Below, piece after piece: positions 52,863-62,082 of a stretch of 64,000 nt of DNA. Each line of letters starts with the position of its first letter. Positions within the stretch are counted from its first letter, which is position 1. The DNA comes from an uncultured Christensenellaceae bacterium (lineage in GTDB: Bacteria; Bacillota; Clostridia; Christensenellales; UBA3700), in the NCBI GenBank assembly GCA_910588015.1, contig CAJUOK010000002.1, forward strand, positions 86,560 through 150,559, written 5' to 3'. Both the position numbers and the translations under genes were made by a program. Under the pieces are notes generated by a model, which worked only from the letters and a program-made list of their open reading frames with translations, did no database searches and was not told the origin of the DNA.

Positions 52863-53690
52863 TTATTTGCTTATGAATATCTTTGTGCACGGAGCTTGTC
52901 CGTTAAGCACCTCCGATATGGAAAAACGCGGATTGGCTATATATACTTGACTGCCGTTCTTGAGAGGCTCTTTGATATACTCGAGCTTTGCAACGGCGCC
53001 GTTTGCGCCTACTCTCGAAGAACCTTTGCACATACCTTGCGCCTCGCATACTGCGTCGATAACTTCGTAACTGTCTTTGCCCGTAATGCTCTTTATCAAA
53101 GTGCTTTCGTCTGAAGGATTAGAATAGATGCCCAACGTCGAAGTATAAATCAAAAGCGTTTTACACTTGACGAGACAAGCTATCTGCGAAGCCGTTTCGT
53201 CGTTGTCCATACAATGCACCACGTCTTTTCTGCACTTGGCAAGCTCTTGCAATTCCACTTTGTCTATCTCTTCCGAAGATAGCGGGTCGTTGTAATTTAT
53301 AATAGGTATAGCGCCTTGCGAAGGACATCTCAAAAGCAATTTTTTGAGATTTTCTTTTTTTGCGGGGTCGTTGAAATGCCTGTGTTCAACAAGTATCTGT
53401 CTTACGGAATACTTTGGGTCGATATATTGGCGGTAGTTGTTCATTAAGATAGTCTGCCCCTGCGCCGCATAGTCGACTTTAACTTCGCCGTAATCGCCGT
53501 CTATCTCCTTGCCGTTGCGTCTTATATAATCTATTCTGCCAATCTCCGTAGCTCCGCTGGACACCCATATATATCCCGCTTTCAATTCTCTGCTGATTCT
53601 TGCTATAGCGTTGTAGTCTATATCTCCCCACGCCTTATTAACAAGCGCCATAGAGCCTACTTTTCCAACCAATTCTATATCGAATTTCAT
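52863..53690 (-). CDS. Amino-acid-kinase-family protein (glutamate 5-kinase/uridylate kinase-like)
   Basis: 275 residues. IWVSSGATEIGRIDYIRRNG and the later GAIPIINYNDPLSSEEID and DNDETASQIACLVKCKTLLIYTSTLGIY follow the carbamate/glutamate kinase fold, and SSRVGANGAVAKLEYIKEPL is in the ATP site position. It resembles proB but without a PUA domain, and the substrate is uncertain. It begins an operon with the glycosylase. Confidence 0.8.
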   Translation of the reverse strand: MKFDIELVGKVGSMALVNKAWGDIDYNAIARISRELKAGYIWVSSGATEIGRIDYIRRNGKEIDGDYGEVKVDYAAQGQTILMNNYRQYIDPKYSVRQILVEHRHFNDPAKKENLKKLLLRCPSQGAIPIINYNDPLSSEEIDKVELQELAKCRKDVVHCMDNDETASQIACLVKCKTLLIYTSTLGIYSNPSDESTLIKSITGKDSYEVIDAVCEAQGMCKGSSRVGANGAVAKLEYIKEPLKNGSQVYIANPRFSISEVLNGQAPCTKIFISK

Positions 53691-53720
53691 AATGCCAACC
53701 TCTTTTGATTTTCTCCTAAA

Positions 53721-54986
53721 TTATGCCGCAGTAAAAAGCGACTCGTAATCTATCTCAAATCTGCCGTAAATCATAGCCGTCTCCCCCGACTGCTCGATTT
53801 CGCCGCTTTCCATCTCGTTGACGGGCGTACCCGTAGTAGTATTTTTGCTATCATTCTCTTCCGCAATGAGATTAATCACGCCTTCTTTGTCTATCTGCAC
53901 TGTTACCGTACCGTCCTCGTCTGTGCGGTATACCTGCGCAAAACCGTTGTAATCGTCATCCGGAACAATATCTTTATAATCTTCCAATCTTTTCAAAACT
54001 TCGGGAGTCGGATGTCCGTAATCGTTATCCGCTCCGCAAGAAATAATAGCGTATTCGCAATCGACTTTGTCGAGGAATTCGGGCATTGTCGACGACTTCG
54101 AACCGTGGTGTCCAACTTTGAGTACGTCTGCGTCAACGTCGTCGAAATATCCCTTGCCCATCAGATACTTTTCAGACTTCTCATTGGAATCTCCCGTCAG
54201 CACAATAGTTCTGTCGGCATATTCCAGTAAGCACATCGGCGATACCGCGTTTTTGTTCTCGGCGGAAGAATTCTTTTTGATAGACGGATAATCCGCCTCG
54301 TCGAAAGAATAACACTTCATAACCCAATTTTCGCCTTTTATTTCGTATGCGCCTATGTTTTCGTTTATCGTAGCTTTTTTGGTCTTTCCGTCTTCGACAT
54401 ATGTTTCGTTCAATGCTACATTGTAAGAATTCTTCCAAGTCGAACTGGTCTCGATATCAGCTCTCGGCAGATAGAAATTTTTGATTTGATAATTATCAAC
54501 CAACTTCTTGGTCTCTCTGACGTGGTCGTAATCGGTATGGGTAAGGAATAGATAATCAATGGTGGTTATTTGCAATTCTTTGAGCGCGCCGTCTATGACG
54601 TTCCAAGGCGAAGTCGTGCCGAATTCGCTGCCGATATCCATAACCATTACTTGACCGTCAGGAAAAAGCAAAAGTATGCAATCGCCCTGTCCTATGTCAA
54701 GCACACGCATCTCCATAATCGCTCCGTTGAGTTGAGCCACTCCGTTGGGCACGGAATTTTCGGGCATATCGCCGCTTGAATTATTACCGCTTGTCTGTTC
54801 TCCCGACGGCAAGTCTTCTTGGAAAAAGCCGTTGACAAAGTCTATTATGTCCTTCCACATTCCTTTGATACTTATCATCACGATGGCTATTATCAAAATG
54901 ATTACCACGATTAACGTCAAAGCGACAATAATCTTTTTCTTATTAGATTTTTTCTTTTTTGATTTCGAAGGCTTCCTATTTGCCAT
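53721..54986 (-). CDS. ComEC/Rec2-like metallo-beta-lactamase-fold exported hydrolase
   Basis: 421 residues with a basic N-terminus and one membrane anchor (~20-42), then a Gly/Ser linker and a metallo-beta-lactamase domain: LDIGQGDCILL, LFLTHTDYDHV (metal ligands), VLTGDSNEKSE, LKVGHHGSKSSTMPEFL and YGHPTPEV. This is the soluble nuclease-like domain of ComEC, present without the channel. It may degrade extracellular DNA or act in competence, but the activity is unproven. Confidence 0.87.
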   Translation of the reverse strand: MANRKPSKSKKKKSNKKKIIVALTLIVVIILIIAIVMISIKGMWKDIIDFVNGFFQEDLPSGEQTSGNNSSGDMPENSVPNGVAQLNGAIMEMRVLDIGQGDCILLLFPDGQVMVMDIGSEFGTTSPWNVIDGALKELQITTIDYLFLTHTDYDHVRETKKLVDNYQIKNFYLPRADIETSSTWKNSYNVALNETYVEDGKTKKATINENIGAYEIKGENWVMKCYSFDEADYPSIKKNSSAENKNAVSPMCLLEYADRTIVLTGDSNEKSEKYLMGKGYFDDVDADVLKVGHHGSKSSTMPEFLDKVDCEYAIISCGADNDYGHPTPEVLKRLEDYKDIVPDDDYNGFAQVYRTDEDGTVTVQIDKEGVINLIAEENDSKNTTTGTPVNEMESGEIEQSGETAMIYGRFEIDYESLFTAA

Positions 54987-55004
54987 AAAAACTCCTTTAA
55001 AAAA

Positions 55005-56549
55005 TCAATCCTCGTCAGAGAAATACTCCAACATTTTTTTCTTTTTAGGCGGCTTGTTGTCGCCGTATTTGATAAATACAGTCGTGACAAGCGCAAGGCA
55101 GATAAACACAGAAGCATATATAAATACAGTGCTTTGCTTTATCTTATCCATAAATATGCCTGCAAACGCAGGAGTGACCGCTTGCGCCGACATCGAAAAA
55201 GCATAATAATATCCCGTATACTTTCCTACCGTACTGCCTCTGGAAAGCTCTGTTACCATTGGCAACGTGTTGACGTTGACGCACACCATTCCGAATCCCG
55301 CAAGCAAGAAACAAAGCGGGAAAAGATATTTTACGCCTTTTGTATCCGCCGTCATAAAGAAGCAAGGGAAAAATGCCAATGCGGCGACTATTACGCCTAT
55401 AATTATCGTCTTTTTTCTGCCGAGCTTATTGGCAAGCAACGCAACTGGTAAAAGTGCGATTGCGCCGCCCGCGCCGTTGAGTATGGAAATCGTACCGACG
55501 TAACCTTGGTCAAAAAGCAACGTCTGCGTAGCGTAAGTCGATAAGTGCGATTTGACGGCGTTGTAACCCATAAACCACAAAAATACCGTCATAAGTATTA
55601 AGAATAGCGAAACGAGTTTTGCTTTAGGCAATTTATCCGTACCCTCTGCTTCCTCTTCGTCTACGACTGAATATTTTTCCTCCTCTTGCTCTCTCAACGC
55701 GACGAATTTCTTTTCCTTTACCGTCAGCATATAGACAAGAAGTATCAACAGCAACACAACTGCGGTTGCAACAAAAAGCCAAATATAATTCTTTGTCTCC
55801 TTGTTGGCAAATACTTTATACAGTATAATCGCAACGAGACCGCCTGCTCCGCCCATAAAAGTGATAAGCGCGTTGGCTTGCGAACGCAAGGGCTTGGGCG
55901 TTATGTCCGGCATAAGCGAAACCGCGGGCGAACGGTAAGACGACATCGATACCAACAATAACAACAATGCGATTATAAACAAAACAAGCACCCATACGTT
56001 TTGTTTTGCAACCGTTGCCGCCATAGCTATCTGGGATTGTTTTACAGCCGTCAAAATAGCCGAATCTTTGGTGGCGATAATGGCTTCGTAAGGAGTGTTA
56101 AACGCTAAACCTGCGTCGGTAAGCAAACCTCCCAAAACGCCGTCGGGGCTAGCTTCTACCAACTTTGCAGTGTCGGCATATCCTGCCGCCATTATCTTTT
56201 GAAACTCTATAACTTCAAATATCGCCAATATTATCAACGACACTGCCGCCGCGATAGAACCCCAAAAAATAAATTTGGTACGTCTGCCCATTTTGGCGTT
56301 GACTGATTTATCCGACATAGAACCGAATAGCGGCAATAAGAATATTGCCAACAAATTGTCTAGTCCCATTATCAAACCGTATTGCCACGAATTGAGTCCA
56401 AAACGCGTGTTGAGTATGAGCGGCATTATGTAATCGTATACTTCCCAAAAACACATTATGCCGAAAAATGCAAACCCGACAAGAATAGTTCTCTTATAGT
56501 CGAGTCGCAACGTATCGCTTTTTTGCTCCGCAGTCTTTTCTTTTTTCAT
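55005..56549 (-). CDS. MFS sugar transporter (SLC45/GPH-like)
   Basis: 514 residues with 12 predicted helices. The conserved loop GSMSDKSVNAKMGRRTKFIFWGS (D-x-x-x-x-x-x-GRR) after helix 2 and the tandem loop NKLGRKKTIII in the second half fit the GPH/SLC45-type MFS. A poorly conserved ~60-residue insert rich in Ala/Thr lies in the periplasmic loop. It precedes (in reading order, follows) the GH36-like gene and probably imports its oligosaccharide product. Confidence 0.85.
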   Translation of the reverse strand: MKKEKTAEQKSDTLRLDYKRTILVGFAFFGIMCFWEVYDYIMPLILNTRFGLNSWQYGLIMGLDNLLAIFLLPLFGSMSDKSVNAKMGRRTKFIFWGSIAAAVSLIILAIFEVIEFQKIMAAGYADTAKLVEASPDGVLGGLLTDAGLAFNTPYEAIIATKDSAILTAVKQSQIAMAATVAKQNVWVLVLFIIALLLLLVSMSSYRSPAVSLMPDITPKPLRSQANALITFMGGAGGLVAIILYKVFANKETKNYIWLFVATAVVLLLILLVYMLTVKEKKFVALREQEEEKYSVVDEEEAEGTDKLPKAKLVSLFLILMTVFLWFMGYNAVKSHLSTYATQTLLFDQGYVGTISILNGAGGAIALLPVALLANKLGRKKTIIIGVIVAALAFFPCFFMTADTKGVKYLFPLCFLLAGFGMVCVNVNTLPMVTELSRGSTVGKYTGYYYAFSMSAQAVTPAFAGIFMDKIKQSTVFIYASVFICLALVTTVFIKYGDNKPPKKKKMLEYFSDED

Positions 56550-56622
56550 AATACCCCATTATCTGACATTTTATGCTATGAGTATAGCACACGCGCCGCG
56601 CATCTGTCTATTATTTTATATT

Positions 56623-58617
56623 CTATTCGCTATCCTCTCCGATATTGAACAGTTTTACCTCAAAAGGTTTGAGCGAAATAACGCATTTTTGCGCGCCGCC
56701 GACATATTCAGTCTCTCCTGCGACCGGATAAAATTGCGTTATCAAATACGCGCTGTCGTCAAAAGTCAAAGATTTGTGGTCGAACTGATATTCCGCGCTA
56801 TTGTCAGAGCTGTTGCGTATCGCCAAAATACCTCTTCTGCCGTCAAACGCATAATAGCCGTATACTCCGCCGTCTTCGGGCGCGTCGCCGAAAAATACGC
56901 TGTTGCGTATTATTTCAAAGTTATCTTCCGCCCACTTAAGCACATCCGCTGCCGCGGCATAGCGCTCCTCGTCGAACATTTGAGGAGAAAAATACAGCTC
57001 GATAAATCCCGTACCTCTCATCATACACATATAAAGATAAGTCTTAAACTGTTCTATATCGTATTTTACAGTTGGATGAGCAGGTCCCGGCGTTTGCAAA
57101 TTGCTTGTCATCGGAGGATTGCAATTGCGAACTGCATAACAAGGTTCGTGATTGTAGAGATTGGCAACGGGAAATTGCAATTGTCTGACTTCAAAAAAGT
57201 CTCTGTACTTGCCGTCGCGATAATTTAGACATTGCGAAAGGTTGTCGCCTTTTCCCGCATATCCCATATCGCCGCAATTATTCAGCCACACGGCGTCGCA
57301 CCATTTCAAAAACCAAGGCGAACAGTGCGCGTAAGAAGTGACGTTGAGAAATACGTCGGGACGCGTTTTGCGAATTTTCTCAAAGCCTTTTGTCCATTCT
57401 TTCCAAAGAAAAGTATAAAAGTACAGTCCTATACCCGCGCCCTTGGGATGTCCGTGATTTTTTGCTTTGCAAGGCGTAATTGCAAAGCCGTCTATTTTGA
57501 AATAACTTACGTTGTAGTTTTGGCAAAATTGCGCCATTTTGTCGCACAAATCGGAAATATATTTCGGATTGCAAGTGCAAATGTCAGATGACTGCCGACA
57601 CTTGGGATAACCTATGCTCTCCAACAATCCCGCGTACTTGACGGTTTGGGAAGTATATCCGCCCCTAGGTCCGAACCACGCTCCGAACGTCGAGCCGAGC
57701 TTTTTGGTAAGCTGACTTTCTCTGTAAAACTCATCGGGAAATTTATTGCTGTCAAACTCCCAAAATTTTGCGACTTTATAATCGGTCCATCCGTCGTCCA
57801 CGACGTAACAGTCAAGCGGTCGCAATCCCGCTTTTGCAAATCCCTCGCCTATTTCCGTAAACGACCTTTCTATCTTATCGCTGTCTATGTCAAGCATATT
57901 GTCATACCAGCTGTTGAATTGCAATCTGAATTTTGCAGGTTGAGCGCAAATAGTCGCGATATATTTAAAGAAATCCGCGCGCATTGAATGGAACTTTGCG
58001 TGCTTGCCGCTACCCATAACAAAAGGTATGCTAACGTATGTTCCGTCATTTGCAATATCTTTGAAAGTTCTGCCTATATAATATTTGGAATAAGCCGTTC
58101 CGTCTTCTATCCTGTTGTCGGCAACGGGAAATTCTCCGCCGAAAAACATATCTTGCACGTAATAAGGCTGTCCCATAGTGGTGACGTAAGCAGGTATAAA
58201 AACCCTCTTCTTGACCTTGGGAATACTCCAACAAAACTCAAATCCGCTTGCGTCAAACCCGTCCAAAGCAATAAAGTCTATCTTAACATTGGGATTGGAA
58301 GATTTCAATTCCAAAGTCTTTCTCAAAACGCCGGATTTATCGTCTGCAACGTAATTGACTTTGATATTCCAATTTATACAGCCGTGGTCAATCTCAAATT
58401 CTATGTAATCATCCGAAGTGGAAATAACTTTTGACATAGAACTGTCAAAATAAGCTTTCTTTTTTAAAATTCCGCTCTTTACAAAATACGAAACTCCGAA
58501 TTCATAGCCGTTCTGCTTGATTTTGTTGCCTGTGATTTTATTGACTACACTCGCGCCTATGATTTTTCCGTCTTTAATATCAACGATTTTTAAAACTTTT
58601 TCTGATTCGAATTGCAT
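56623..58617 (-). CDS. GH36-like alpha-galactosidase family protein
   Basis: 664 residues, ATG 58617. No signal peptide, so intracellular. The (beta/alpha)8 barrel shows DDGWTDYKVAKFWEFD, then the nucleophile-bearing YFKIDGF and later VWLNNCGDMGYAG and FLNVTSYAHCSPWFLK, as in GH36/GH27 clan D. It probably cleaves alpha-galactosides, or alpha-N-acetylgalactosaminides, brought in by the adjacent transporter. The exact specificity is not readable. Confidence 0.82.
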   Translation of the reverse strand: MQFESEKVLKIVDIKDGKIIGASVVNKITGNKIKQNGYEFGVSYFVKSGILKKKAYFDSSMSKVISTSDDYIEFEIDHGCINWNIKVNYVADDKSGVLRKTLELKSSNPNVKIDFIALDGFDASGFEFCWSIPKVKKRVFIPAYVTTMGQPYYVQDMFFGGEFPVADNRIEDGTAYSKYYIGRTFKDIANDGTYVSIPFVMGSGKHAKFHSMRADFFKYIATICAQPAKFRLQFNSWYDNMLDIDSDKIERSFTEIGEGFAKAGLRPLDCYVVDDGWTDYKVAKFWEFDSNKFPDEFYRESQLTKKLGSTFGAWFGPRGGYTSQTVKYAGLLESIGYPKCRQSSDICTCNPKYISDLCDKMAQFCQNYNVSYFKIDGFAITPCKAKNHGHPKGAGIGLYFYTFLWKEWTKGFEKIRKTRPDVFLNVTSYAHCSPWFLKWCDAVWLNNCGDMGYAGKGDNLSQCLNYRDGKYRDFFEVRQLQFPVANLYNHEPCYAVRNCNPPMTSNLQTPGPAHPTVKYDIEQFKTYLYMCMMRGTGFIELYFSPQMFDEERYAAAADVLKWAEDNFEIIRNSVFFGDAPEDGGVYGYYAFDGRRGILAIRNSSDNSAEYQFDHKSLTFDDSAYLITQFYPVAGETEYVGGAQKCVISLKPFEVKLFNIGEDSE

Positions 58618-58697
58618 AATTTCCCTTACGATATTATAAAATTACTTATATAATACCATAATTCAACTTTAATTTCAAGAGCCAATTAATTATAGAC

Positions 58698-60210
58698 AGT
58701 GTCAAGTTTTTTAGGCATATTTTTTTTATTTATTTTAATAAACCACGTAAAATCCTCGAAATTGGCGTTAAATGTCCCTCAATCCCTACTACTCGATATG
58801 GTTCATACACTGACGATGATGTGCTTGTCTTCACAATATTGTTCTGCGCTTTAAATCTATTGGTATATATTTCTTGCATATTCTCCATCGTTGTTTTGCC
58901 ATTTCGAATTAAATCTAAAAAGTCGCCGCCATTGAAGTAATAAGCGCGGAGTTTCGCAATTTTCTCTGCGCCGATTTTAGACCATCCCATCGGCCGAGAA
59001 CTCATCCGAGCAGAAAGAATGTGCGAAACATGTCCTTCAGCGCTACATCTGTTTTTGATACCGTATGTGTCAATATTGTTTAACAGATAGAAATATTGCT
59101 CTGTAATCGTGCGACGTTCTGTTCTCTCGATATACTTAAAATACTGTTCTTGAAAAATTGCCTTTAAACTTTTAGAATCTTGTTGCCTCATTGCAAGCAA
59201 TATTTTACTACGCACTTTTTTGTTGCCTTTCGCTACAATAGTAGCGGATTTTTGGATATGGAATTTATCTATATGGTACTGAGCTTTATGAAAAATACGT
59301 TGACCATATTTTATCCAATACGCGCCGTCACCTGAGATATGTATTTTAGAATTACGCATTGAATAGTTTTGATGAACGTACTGCGCAACATCATTCCAAA
59401 TCTTATCTGGGTCATCGTCAACCGATACAAAGTATCGAACATTTTCAAGTTGAGTTCGGTCTTTACAAATCGTCTTTACGCCGTCGTGCACATAAACTAG
59501 TTTAACTTCCGTGCTTTTGCCATTTTGGAGATGGATATGATCCTCATCCGCCTCAATGTAAATATCTTGCACTTCCCTACGTTTTGAATGTGATTTGGTC
59601 TCAACGGATTTCAACTTCTTTGTAAGATTATAAACGGTCTGTCGAGATACTGCGTTATTTACTGCTGCACTAGACTTTCCAAAACTCGTCAAAGTAGCCT
59701 GCTCAATAAGTTTGGCTTGCAATCCCTGTTCTACCCGACTACGCTTCTCTATACCCAACATATCGTCGACAGCAAAAAAACGCTTACCTCTTCGCTTGTC
59801 AAAATAGCATACTCTATTGAGTGTAATTTCTCCGAGTTCAGTGATCAAGCGTCTAGTCTTTGACCTATCTTTTATAGTAACTTGATGTTTATCACGTTGC
59901 GTTTCAAATATAAAATCAGCCCTTTCACATAATGTCTCTAATATTCTAGCGCCTAAGTTATCCGTCAAGTTCTTTGTTTTCTTAACCGCAAATACAAACG
60001 ATTTTTGATTTAACGCTTCTTCAAACATTGAATAAATGCCTGAGATGCATTCGCCTATTATTGTTTTTATCTTTTCTTTCATCTTCATTTTTCGCCCCTT
60101 ATTGCGTAAAAACGCCATTTTTTTACTAATAGAGTTTAACACATTTAGCAAAAAATTTTCAATAAAAAACGTCATATTAAAAAGATATGACGTCTAAAAT
60201 TTTCTATACT
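58698..60210 (-). mobile_element. ISLre2-family insertion sequence
   Basis: About 1.5 kb with one transposase gene. Imperfect terminal inverted repeats start AGTGTCAAGTTTTTTAGGC at the left and AGTATAGAAAATTTTAGAC (inverted) at the right, about 12 of 19 identical. The right end meets the first copy of the 21-bp palindrome. No exact target duplication is visible. It marks the border between host DNA and the conjugative element. Confidence 0.75.
58730..60088 (-). CDS. ISLre2-family transposase (UPF0236)
   Basis: About 453 residues from ATG 60088 (GGGG upstream). The N-terminal zinc/HTH-like part, the DDE-type core with EADEDHIHLQ and SGDGAYWIKYG, and the C-terminal ACC-type YYFNGGDFLDL region match the UPF0236/ISLre2 transposases. 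It appears complete. Confidence 0.92.
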   Translation of the reverse strand: MKMKEKIKTIIGECISGIYSMFEEALNQKSFVFAVKKTKNLTDNLGARILETLCERADFIFETQRDKHQVTIKDRSKTRRLITELGEITLNRVCYFDKRRGKRFFAVDDMLGIEKRSRVEQGLQAKLIEQATLTSFGKSSAAVNNAVSRQTVYNLTKKLKSVETKSHSKRREVQDIYIEADEDHIHLQNGKSTEVKLVYVHDGVKTICKDRTQLENVRYFVSVDDDPDKIWNDVAQYVHQNYSMRNSKIHISGDGAYWIKYGQRIFHKAQYHIDKFHIQKSATIVAKGNKKVRSKILLAMRQQDSKSLKAIFQEQYFKYIERTERRTITEQYFYLLNNIDTYGIKNRCSAEGHVSHILSARMSSRPMGWSKIGAEKIAKLRAYYFNGGDFLDLIRNGKTTMENMQEIYTNRFKAQNNIVKTSTSSSVYEPYRVVGIEGHLTPISRILRGLLK

Positions 60211-60231
60211 GTAAAGACAAATCGTCTTTAC
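60211..60231. repeat. 21-bp palindrome, copy 1 (after VapD-like gene)
   Basis: GTAAAGAC, five bases, GTCTTTAC: a perfect 8-bp stem with loop AAATC on plus, GATTT on minus. It begins 5 bp past the VapD-like stop codon and abuts the right end of the IS. With flanks, 29 of 30 bases through the stop codon match copy 2. Confidence 0.95.
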
Positions 60232-60235
60232 CGAT

Positions 60236-60787
60236 TTACTTTGATTTGCTAGAATTAACTTTCTCTGGGTTCTTTGAAGGTAGTTTATTTATTTCTTTTA
60301 TAGATGACAACCATCTTCCATTTTTCTCTTGTGTTGACAAATTCTTTATTGACTCGGCAAGCATCTTGTCGGCGGTTTTCTGTCCGAACTTCTCAACGTT
60401 ATCCTTATACATAGACGAATGCTTGAATTGTGCTGATAAATTATCTTCTTTCATATTTGAGCTCTTTTTGGGTCTCTTGCCGTCATCACTAGCAAAATCA
60501 GTTACCATAATAATTAAATCGTATTGTTTTCCTACATCAGTAACATCCAATTTATTTACACAATCGACAAACCACGAGTGTTTATCAACTAATGTCATTA
60601 CAGTGTCCATAACATCGGCTTGAATAATTTCATTTTTTGATACGTATCCGGATCCTTGTCTATGAATAAATCCACAATCTTTTAAAGTTTTCTTTATCTG
60701 CTTATATCCATTTGGATAAACATCTAGACTTTTCATCTTCGTAGTATCTAAATCAAAATTGATTGCTTTTCTTTTCGGTCTATCCAT
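60236..60787 (-). CDS. VapD-like endoribonuclease toxin with C-terminal tail
   Basis: 183 residues. Residues ~7-95 (INFDLDTTKMKS, GYKQIKKTLKDCGFIHRQGSG, DTVMTLVDKHSWFVDCV) match the VapD/Cas2-like ferredoxin-fold ribonuclease family. The remaining ~90 residues are a Lys-rich extension with the motif VEKFGQKTADKM (~131-142), which also occurs in the neighbouring ToxN-like protein. Typical VapD ends at ~95. It lies 11 bp after a small partner gene that could be its antitoxin. Confidence 0.8.
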   Translation of the reverse strand: MDRPKRKAINFDLDTTKMKSLDVYPNGYKQIKKTLKDCGFIHRQGSGYVSKNEIIQADVMDTVMTLVDKHSWFVDCVNKLDVTDVGKQYDLIIMVTDFASDDGKRPKKSSNMKEDNLSAQFKHSSMYKDNVEKFGQKTADKMLAESIKNLSTQEKNGRWLSSIKEINKLPSKNPEKVNSSKSK

Positions 60788-60798
60788 GATTTCACCAA

Positions 60799-61125
60799 TT
60801 ATTTAAAGCCCATTACTCTTTTTAAACAATCTGTATCCTGAAATGGCAAAGATTCATTGTCATCGTTATCATACCAAGTCCAAGTTTTGGCGTTGTCTAC
60901 GAACCAATCACGCTTTTGTAAAAGTAAGTATGCAAGACCAAAATCAGCCAAATAATTTCCTCTCTTGGGATTTCCATAATACATTACGGAACCATCACCT
61001 TGAACCTCTTTTATACACTCACCTTTTGAAAATATTTCATCAATTAAATTCCAAATTTCTTGAATATTATACTTATTTTCTCTTTCAATCTTCTCTACGT
61101 CTAATTGAATTAGCATTTTTTGCAT
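60799..61125 (-). CDS. Putative antitoxin/partner of the VapD-like protein
   Basis: 108 residues, ATG 61125 after GGAG. It is a small acidic alpha/beta protein (IQLDVEKIERENKYNIQEIW and YLADFGLAYLLLQKRDWFVD). No known antitoxin family is recognised. The gene comes directly before the VapD-like gene, 11 bp apart, so co-expression is very likely. Confidence 0.6.
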   Translation of the reverse strand: MQKMLIQLDVEKIERENKYNIQEIWNLIDEIFSKGECIKEVQGDGSVMYYGNPKRGNYLADFGLAYLLLQKRDWFVDNAKTWTWYDNDDNESLPFQDTDCLKRVMGFK

Positions 61126-61161
61126 AGTTTTTCTCCTATTATTTATGATTTGTTTTGTTGG

Positions 61162-61182
61162 GTAAAGACAAATCGTCTTTAC
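61162..61182. repeat. 21-bp palindrome, copy 2 (after toxN-like gene)
   Basis: Identical to copies 1 and 3. It lies 4 bp past the toxN-like stop and upstream of the antitoxin-candidate gene. Confidence 0.95.
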
Positions 61183-61186
61183 CGAG

Positions 61187-62032
61187 TTACTTCCCCTTTA
61201 CGGGCGAACTTTGAATTGTTACGGTTGTGACGGTGCCTTTCTCCGATGACGTTGATTTCTTCGAAGACGGCATAACTGCTTTCTTTACTGTCTTTTTGCT
61301 CGTCGTTGCCACCGCTTGTTTTTTCTTCGTCTTCTTATCTTCTTTTTCTTGTGTCATCGCTTGCTTGAGAGCATCAGCAATCATTTTATCCGCTACCTTT
61401 TGTCCGTATTTTTCCACGGCTAATTTATAGGTACTCGTCTCCTTATAGGATTTCTCCGTAGGCTTAGTCGCCGCGTCTTCTGTCTTTTTCTCTTCTGTTG
61501 GCTTTACTACTGCTTTCTTCTCCGTCTTTTGGACTTTTCCTTCTCTCCACAAGCGCTCCTTTTCTTCCAGCACAAGAATGTCATTACATTCTGATGCAAT
61601 CTTACTCCCTGGATAATGTACGCAATTCAAATATACTTCCGCCGCGCCTTCCATTATCTTCCTTTGCTCTCTTTGTATATACCTTGCTTGACGTTGCAAA
61701 TTTCTCTTGAGGTTGCACATTGGCAAGTTAGATATATCCAACAACTGTAAATCTTTGTTCTGCACCGGAACCATATTGCTAAAATCAAGATAACCGTTTT
61801 TGCCTTTATTAAGACCATGCGTTAATCCCATTTCAGACTTCTTCTGTTCTTCTTCGCCAATTCGCAATGGCACAAAATAGTTCCTTGTTCCGCCAAAGCC
61901 GAACAACACCACACCCGATGTGCGTCTTTTGCCTTCTTCTTTCCCTGCTGCTTGCGCCGCATATTTTGTATGCGGTCTTATGTAATCTTGATATCCTTGA
62001 TCAAGATAGTATATATTCATCCTTTCTTTCAT
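61187..62032 (-). CDS. Type III toxin, ToxN/AbiQ-family endoribonuclease, with C-terminal extension
   Basis: 281 residues from ATG 62032 (GGAG 8 nt upstream). Residues ~1-165 follow the ToxN/AbiQ plan: MNIYYLDQGYQDYIRP, TSGVVLFGFGGTRNYFVPLR, DFSNMVPVQNKDLQLLDIS, KRNLQRQARYIQ and a terminal LEEKERLW. These are endoribonucleases that process their own RNA antitoxin. The usual length is ~170, so residues ~166-281 are an added Lys/Thr-rich tail with VEKYGQKVADKM (~207-218), shared with the neighbouring VapD-like protein. It follows a promoter, structured RNA and terminator, as in type III systems. Confidence 0.87.
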   Translation of the reverse strand: MKERMNIYYLDQGYQDYIRPHTKYAAQAAGKEEGKRRTSGVVLFGFGGTRNYFVPLRIGEEEQKKSEMGLTHGLNKGKNGYLDFSNMVPVQNKDLQLLDISNLPMCNLKRNLQRQARYIQREQRKIMEGAAEVYLNCVHYPGSKIASECNDILVLEEKERLWREGKVQKTEKKAVVKPTEEKKTEDAATKPTEKSYKETSTYKLAVEKYGQKVADKMIADALKQAMTQEKEDKKTKKKQAVATTSKKTVKKAVMPSSKKSTSSEKGTVTTVTIQSSPVKGK

Positions 62033-62055
62033 TTTTATTTTCTCCAAAAAACAAA

Positions 62056-62082
62056 ACAGACGGCATTTTTTATGGCGTCTGT
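62056..62082 (-). terminator. Intrinsic terminator between the RNA antitoxin and the toxin
   Basis: An 11-bp stem (ACAGACGCCAT / ATGCCGTCTGT, one C-C mismatch) with a 5-nt loop and a TTTTGTTTTTT run on the minus strand. It lies just before the toxin's ribosome site. Such partial terminators set the RNA:toxin ratio in type III systems. Confidence 0.9.

Noticed and set aside
58684..60219. Target-site duplication of the IS
   Set aside because: The flanks (TATAGAC / TAAAGAC) match only partly and the latter belongs to the palindrome.
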